Source: a virus. From it: a DNA stretch of 34,157 nucleotides. The DNA lies in the IMG/VR virus record IMGVR_UViG_3300027899_000003, positions 1 through 34,157 of that record; one strand, 5' to 3'. Below the pieces are notes generated by a model. That model was not told where the DNA came from, did no database searches, and worked only from the letters and a program-made list of their open reading frames with translations. The stretch's first letter is position 1, and each line of letters starts with the position of its first letter. Positions 31,199-34,157 of the stretch are shown in pieces. A program made the position numbers and the translations under genes.

Positions 31199-31759
31199 TT
31201 ACTTTACACTTGCTATTGATGTGCTGATAAATGACTTTAATACTGCTCTGTCAATTCCAGAACCACCACAATCAAAGCAGATACCATTTGCGTAGTAAGC
31301 AAACGCTGGGATAACACCTTTTCCGTTGCATTTACCGCAAGAACAATCTCCTTGTGATGCAAATACTTTTGGAGCAAAGAAATCAACACCATTGCGAATA
31401 ATGCTTATTAATTGTGCAACTCTGATTTGTATATCTTCAATGCTTAATATGTAGTTGTCTAAATGGTTTTTCACTTCCATTCCCCATACAACTTGGCTTG
31501 ATGTCTTTGCAATAAAATCACCATAATACGTTTTACCAAAAATAGTCACCATATATGCCGTGCAACGCTTTTTGCCATTGCTTGATGTATACCAAAATGA
31601 TTGCCCACCTTCTTGTGCATTATACTTTTCAGCATTGATAAACTTAATAGTCATCACTCCGCTATCAAGTAGCAAGTTCATATTTCTAACCGCTCTCTCA
31701 CGATTAGTGTTGGTGTTTTTGTAACCAGCCTCATTAAGTAATTGAATAATTGTGTTCAT
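31199..31759 (-). CDS. Hypothetical protein with C-terminal zinc-finger motif
   Basis: A 186-residue protein from the ATG at 31757-31759; a TTG start ten codons upstream would lie inside the promoter -7 box, so it is rejected. Residues about 138-171 have a DnaJ-like zinc pattern, CSCGKCNGKG then CFDCGGSG (Cys 139, 141, 144, 161, 164). The N-terminal part starts with helices (IIQLLNEAGYKNTNTNRERA), like a winged-helix start. It may act as a DNA or RNA-binding early regulator, but no family is recognised. It follows its own promoter at 31787-31817. Confidence 0.7.
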   Translation of the reverse strand: MNTIIQLLNEAGYKNTNTNRERAVRNMNLLLDSGVMTIKFINAEKYNAQEGGQSFWYTSSNGKKRCTAYMVTIFGKTYYGDFIAKTSSQVVWGMEVKNHLDNYILSIEDIQIRVAQLISIIRNGVDFFAPKVFASQGDCSCGKCNGKGVIPAFAYYANGICFDCGGSGIDRAVLKSFISTSIASVK

Positions 31760-31786
31760 TGTGTGTGTTTTATTTGTTTGTTGATG

Positions 31787-31817
31787 CAAATGTAATTATA
31801 CTTTTTAAACCTACAAA
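31787..31817 (-). promoter_or_regulatory. Bacteroidota-type promoter, leftward
   Basis: Minus-strand TTTG (plus 31814-31817), 19-base spacer, TACATTTG (plus 31787-31794). It drives the 186-residue zinc-finger gene and those after it; the transcript would begin about 31780, leaving a 20-base leader before the ATG at 31759. Confidence 0.7.
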
Positions 31818-31831
31818 TTTATTTTAACCTT

Positions 31832-32077
31832 TTAACATATTTTAACAAATCTCTTCGCAAGGTTATAGACCTTAAAATGTTGAGGTTTCCAGTTTGCGAC
31901 ACGGTTTCGGAGGATATTTTTCACTTGTTCTTGAGTCATATAGCACTTTTCGCCAATGGTCACAAATGCGCCTTTACCAGCGTTTCTTCCATAGGTTTCG
32001 ACTCGTTCAATGTTTATTTTTTTAATGGCATCGTAAATTTCTTGTAATTCTTCGGGTGCTGGTTTATTTATTTTCAT
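31832..32077 (-). CDS. Hypothetical early protein
   Basis: An 81-residue basic protein: MKINKPAPEELQEIYDAIKK, then YGRNAGKGAFVTIGEKCYMT and a helical end (QVKNILRNRVANWKPQHF). It looks like a small DNA-binding or early takeover protein; no family recognised. It overlaps the preceding gene by four bases (ATGA). Confidence 0.65.
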   Translation of the reverse strand: MKINKPAPEELQEIYDAIKKINIERVETYGRNAGKGAFVTIGEKCYMTQEQVKNILRNRVANWKPQHFKVYNLAKRFVKIC

Positions 32078-32439
32078 AATTCACTCATTATTAATAACTG
32101 ATTTGTATTCATTTTTTTTGCTTTTCTCATAGCCATATAAATGTTGTTAGCTATTCGTTGTTTGAAATCCATAGCTGCTTCAATAGTTGCGAAATCTTCG
32201 CTCCAGTCTTCTGCTAATTTGCTTTTGTTCTTTAATCGTTCAACAATGCCAGATATTATACTGGTGATTTCGTGTACTTGCATCCCGAAAACCATAGCAC
32301 ATTCAACCGATGTAAGACCACTATTATACTTGAGCCAGACATCCCAATGCTCTTGCGTAATGGTTGCAGGTTTTGGAACGTGAATGTAACTGTCACAAAT
32401 TGCCCTGCCTAATTTGCGTTTTGGTTTAATCTTTTGCAT
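32074..32439 (-). CDS. Hypothetical early protein, HTH-like
   Basis: A 121-residue basic protein. Residues about 40-65 (LTSVECAMVFGMQVHEITSI) look like a helix-turn-helix, in which the phage-encoded element would recognise DNA; the rest is helical (LKNKSKLAEDWSEDFATIEA) with a basic end (MAMRKAKKMN). Third gene in the first leftward operon, it starts within the end of a 53-residue gene. Possibly an early transcription regulator; the HTH call is by eye. Confidence 0.6.
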   Translation of the reverse strand: MQKIKPKRKLGRAICDSYIHVPKPATITQEHWDVWLKYNSGLTSVECAMVFGMQVHEITSIISGIVERLKNKSKLAEDWSEDFATIEAAMDFKQRIANNIYMAMRKAKKMNTNQLLIMSEL

Positions 32440-32587
32440 TGCGTATGTTATATTGCATTAACACTAATGCTGAATGTATGGCTTCAGCATTGCCACCTTT
32501 ATGCGTAAGTTTTGCGCCTCCTTTAGGAATGTAGGCTGCTGGATTGCTTCGGTAACCGAAGAGTAGTTTTTGGATTAGTTGTTTCAT
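32426..32587 (-). CDS. Small first gene of the leftward operon
   Basis: A 53-residue open frame (starts MKQLIQKLLFGYRSNPAAYI, ends YNIRNAKD) beginning 25 bases after the -7 box of the leftward promoter and overlapping the next gene by 14 bases. It is basic and Gly/Ala-rich with PKGGAKLTHKGGNAEAIHSA. The first gene after an early promoter in phages is often a host-takeover protein. Function unknown. Confidence 0.6.
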   Translation of the reverse strand: MKQLIQKLLFGYRSNPAAYIPKGGAKLTHKGGNAEAIHSALVLMQYNIRNAKD

Positions 32588-32612
32588 TTTGTTTTTTTTT
32601 TAGATTCGACCG

Positions 32613-32643
32613 CAAACCTACTATAAATTTTTATTAAAACAAA
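32613..32643 (-). promoter_or_regulatory. Divergent early promoter, leftward arm
   Basis: Minus-strand TTTG (plus 32640-32643), 19-base spacer, TAGGTTTG (plus 32613-32620). It fires the long leftward operon beginning with the gene at 32426-32587. Its -33 element abuts that of the rightward promoter; together they form the palindrome CAAAATTTG. Confidence 0.75.
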
Positions 32644-32644
32644 A

Positions 32645-32675
32645 TTTGTATTTAATTATTTTTACTTTATATTTG
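32645..32675 (+). promoter_or_regulatory. Divergent promoter, rightward arm
   Basis: TTTG (32645-32648), 19-base spacer, TATATTTG (32668-32675), then a 16-base leader to the ATG at 32692. It would drive the plus-strand operon of small genes, endolysin, cassettes, holin and spanin-like gene up to the terminator at 2874-2905. Confidence 0.75.
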
Positions 32676-32691
32676 CCAAAATTTAAACACT

Positions 32692-32883
32692 ATGAAAACA
32701 AAACTATCATTATTTATGTGGGCAGTTGCCGTTTTATTTATGTCTTTTTGGTCTGTATCATTCGCTATGTCTGGAGTATACTATGACAATTCAGAATTCG
32801 TTACCTTTACACTTTCATTTTGCGCTTCACTTGTTAGTGCTGTATGTGGAGCAGGGTTTATGCAGCAATGGATGAAGAAATGA
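32692..32883 (+). CDS. Small two-segment membrane protein
   Basis: A 63-residue protein with a basic start (MKTKLS), a hydrophobic segment at about residues 6-26 (FMWAVAVLFMSFWSVSFAMS) and a second at about 38-57 (FTLSFCASLVSAVCGAGFM), ending in a basic tail (QQWMKK). Could be a membrane-active early protein such as superinfection exclusion or an antiholin. First gene of the rightward operon; ATGA overlap with the next gene. Confidence 0.65.
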   Translation: MKTKLSLFMWAVAVLFMSFWSVSFAMSGVYYDNSEFVTFTLSFCASLVSAVCGAGFMQQWMKK

Positions 32884-33296
32884 AACTGCTTTACAAACCA
32901 ACAAATCTAACCTGCGAATTTATTGTGCCAGACATTGAAAAGTCCGATGGGGTGCAAAAGGTCATTGGCTTTTCAAGAGGTTGGCATCATTGGAATAGCA
33001 TCCGTTTAGGTATTCGCAAAGAAGAGAACTATTGTGTGTTGTATTTTTATGCATACATCAAAGGTGAACGCACTATTCAACGGATAGGGAGATATGAAAT
33101 TGGCGAACTTGTCAAGTGCGAATTAAATTGGGGCAGTTACATTGAGTGCAAGGCTAACGATGGTTATGTTTTTAGGGTTGCTCCGAAGTGTTCTTTTCCG
33201 ATTGGCTATCAGTTGTATTCTTACGCAGAAAAAGATGGTGTGGAGGGTGTGAAAGTGGATATTAATATTGAGATAATGAATTTAAAAATTAATTAA
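32880..33296 (+). CDS. Hypothetical beta-rich protein
   Basis: A 138-residue protein from the ATG at 32880, whose ATGA overlap with the previous stop decides the start (longer frames read from 32844 are less likely). All-beta pattern: NLTCEFIVPDIEKSDGVQKV, GRYEIGELVKCELNWGSYIE, and a C-terminal pattern FPIGYQLYSYAEKDGVEGVK then VDINIEI, like the Bacteroidota family with GYxLYPYFGG ends. Function unknown. Confidence 0.7.
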   Translation: MKLLYKPTNLTCEFIVPDIEKSDGVQKVIGFSRGWHHWNSIRLGIRKEENYCVLYFYAYIKGERTIQRIGRYEIGELVKCELNWGSYIECKANDGYVFRVAPKCSFPIGYQLYSYAEKDGVEGVKVDINIEIMNLKIN

Positions 33297-33308
33297 ACAA
33301 AATATAAA

Positions 33309-33563
33309 ATGAAAATACAATTTAAACCAAAAGAAATATTTATAGAAAATGCTAAAGATTTAATTTCAGAAAACTGCGTAGTTAATATTAGTCCTGCTTG
33401 TGCATTTGGACAATTTAGCAATCAATTAATTTTATCAATAGAGGATGAAAATATTGATTCTTGGATATCTATTTATATTAATAAAAATGAAGCAGAATAT
33501 TTAGGAAAATTTCTTTTGGCATTTGTTAATGAAAAACATATTGATGTTAATGCTGAAGATTAG
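33309..33563 (+). CDS. Hypothetical protein
   Basis: An 84-residue acidic protein: MKIQFKPKEIFIENAKDLIS, then CVVNISPACAFGQFSNQLIL and a helical end (NEAEYLGKFLLAFVNEKHID). Fold impression is a beta sheet with a final helix. Its stop codon overlaps the 11-mer ATTAGTTACTA (33559-33569), an operator-like element. Twelve bases after the previous stop and 24 bases before endolysin. Function unknown. Confidence 0.68.
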   Translation: MKIQFKPKEIFIENAKDLISENCVVNISPACAFGQFSNQLILSIEDENIDSWISIYINKNEAEYLGKFLLAFVNEKHIDVNAED

Positions 33564-33587
33564 TTACTACAACATAACTTATAACCT

Positions 33588-34010
33588 ATGAAACCAAAAG
33601 ATGAAACCAAGCCGTACGAATCGAGATTAATCGAGGATTTACATCCAACACTTGCGAATGCTTACAAGAAAGCCGAAGCGCAATTCAATGCAACACATAA
33701 CGATGTTCACGTTATTATTGTATGCACTTATAGAAACAATGCAATGCAGGAGGCTTATTATCGTAAGCGACCGAAAGTTACCAATGCTCGTGCTGGTCAG
33801 TCACCGCATAACTATTACCCATCAAGGGCTTTTGATATTGCATTTGTGAAAGTTGGTAAACGTGAACTTGACTATTCCGCAAAGCATTTTAAAGAATTTT
33901 GGGAGTTGCTGCAGTCGGCATCTAATAAATTAACTTGGGGTGGCAACTTTAAATCGTTCAAAGACCTACCCCACGTGGAGTTAACTAACTGGAAAATGAC
34001 AATCGTATGA
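33588..34010 (+). CDS. Endolysin, M15 peptidase family
   Basis: A 140-residue L-alanyl-D-glutamate or D,D-peptidase-type endolysin (M15). The zinc site pattern SPHNYYPSRAFDIAF (residues 72-86) supplies His74 and Asp83, and DLPHVEL (126-132) supplies His129 with Glu131 as the catalytic base. YRNNAMQEAYYRKRP (48-62) is the usual upstream helix. It would cut the peptide stems of host peptidoglycan at lysis. No signal peptide, so it needs a holin; holin and spanin-like genes lie beyond the cassettes in the same operon. Overlaps the 61-residue gene as ATGA. Confidence 0.9.
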   Translation: MKPKDETKPYESRLIEDLHPTLANAYKKAEAQFNATHNDVHVIIVCTYRNNAMQEAYYRKRPKVTNARAGQSPHNYYPSRAFDIAFVKVGKRELDYSAKHFKEFWELLQSASNKLTWGGNFKSFKDLPHVELTNWKMTIV

Positions 34011-34157
34011 CACGCAACACACGCTACACGAATGGTAAGGAGGTAATAACCTTTGTTAAGATAGATTTTATTGTAATCGGAGGTCGAAAGATTGACCACG
34101 TTTATTTTCGCAGGAAAGATAAACACGATTTAATTATGCCTTTGGTCGAATGGAATT
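34007..34157 (+). CDS. 5' part of 61-residue hypothetical protein
   Basis: Starts ATGACACGC, overlapping the endolysin stop, and runs off the right edge in frame. It continues at base 128 of the window because 34031-34157 equals 1-127. The full protein is 61 residues; see the entry at 1-162. Confidence 0.7.
   Translation, partial: MTRNTRYTNGKEVITFVKIDFIVIGGRKIDHVYFRRKDKHDLIMPLVEWN
34031..34157. repeat. Right copy of the terminal overlap
   Basis: Identical to bases 1-127; together they show the molecule is circular or circularly permuted. Confidence 0.93.

Noticed and set aside
1-34157. tRNA genes, integrase, transposase, repressor, CRISPR arrays
   Set aside because: Looked for and not seen by eye; a covariance-model or profile search would be needed to exclude weak cases.

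Overview
The window is a complete, circular genome of a tailed phage with a contractile tail. Bases 1-127 repeat exactly as 34031-34157, so the unique length is 34,030 bp and one gene runs across the cut point. The host is most likely a member of the Bacteroidota. The genome is AT-rich, starts are preceded by A-rich leaders rather than clear Shine-Dalgarno sites, and four promoters have the exact form TTTG-N19-TAnnTTTG (a fifth has N20), the pattern known for Bacteroidota primary sigma factors. No integrase, transposase, tRNA, rRNA or CRISPR array was found. No gene-free stretch exceeds 200 bases.

Layout: a divergent promoter pair at 32613-32675 splits the genome. Leftward (minus strand), from 32587 down to 2904, come small early genes, then a recombination and replication block (DUF3127/SSB-like, RecT-like, Gp157-like, VirE/PriCT primase-helicase, DEAH helicase, VRR-NUC nuclease, ParB-methyltransferase). 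Next are terminase small and large subunits and a Mu-like head block (gp36-like adaptor, DUF935 portal, gpF-like, gpG-like, gp37-like). Then come baseplate J, a gpI-like protein and a fibre, followed by a ClpP-type protease, decoration protein and major capsid protein. The last block is sheath, tube, frameshifted tail chaperones, tape measure, hub, spike, gp25-like wedge, LysM protein, large tail fibre and small membrane proteins.

Rightward (plus strand), from 32692 across the origin to about 2832, are small unknown genes, an M15-type endolysin, a 61-residue protein, three inserted gene cassettes, a holin candidate and a spanin-like coiled-coil protein. The two transcription units converge at 2833-2905, where a promoter and terminator with no open frame between them suggest a roughly 55-nt RNA.

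The most unusual feature is 280-1925. Three genes, one a DNA methyltransferase, are each bounded by an imperfect inverted repeat whose sequence differs from gene to gene, and are separated by foldable sites with conserved TAAC...GTTA ends. This is the logic of integron gene cassettes and attC sites, here sitting inside a phage lysis operon.

Other regulatory points: a lone plus-strand ribbon-helix-helix regulator faces the capsid operon across a 9-bp dyad, and an 11-mer from that dyad recurs in the helicase/primase gap and at the gene junction just upstream of endolysin. The primase has a structured leader with mutually exclusive pairings. The helicase/primase gap holds repeated GTTACAGATT elements and may be a replication origin.
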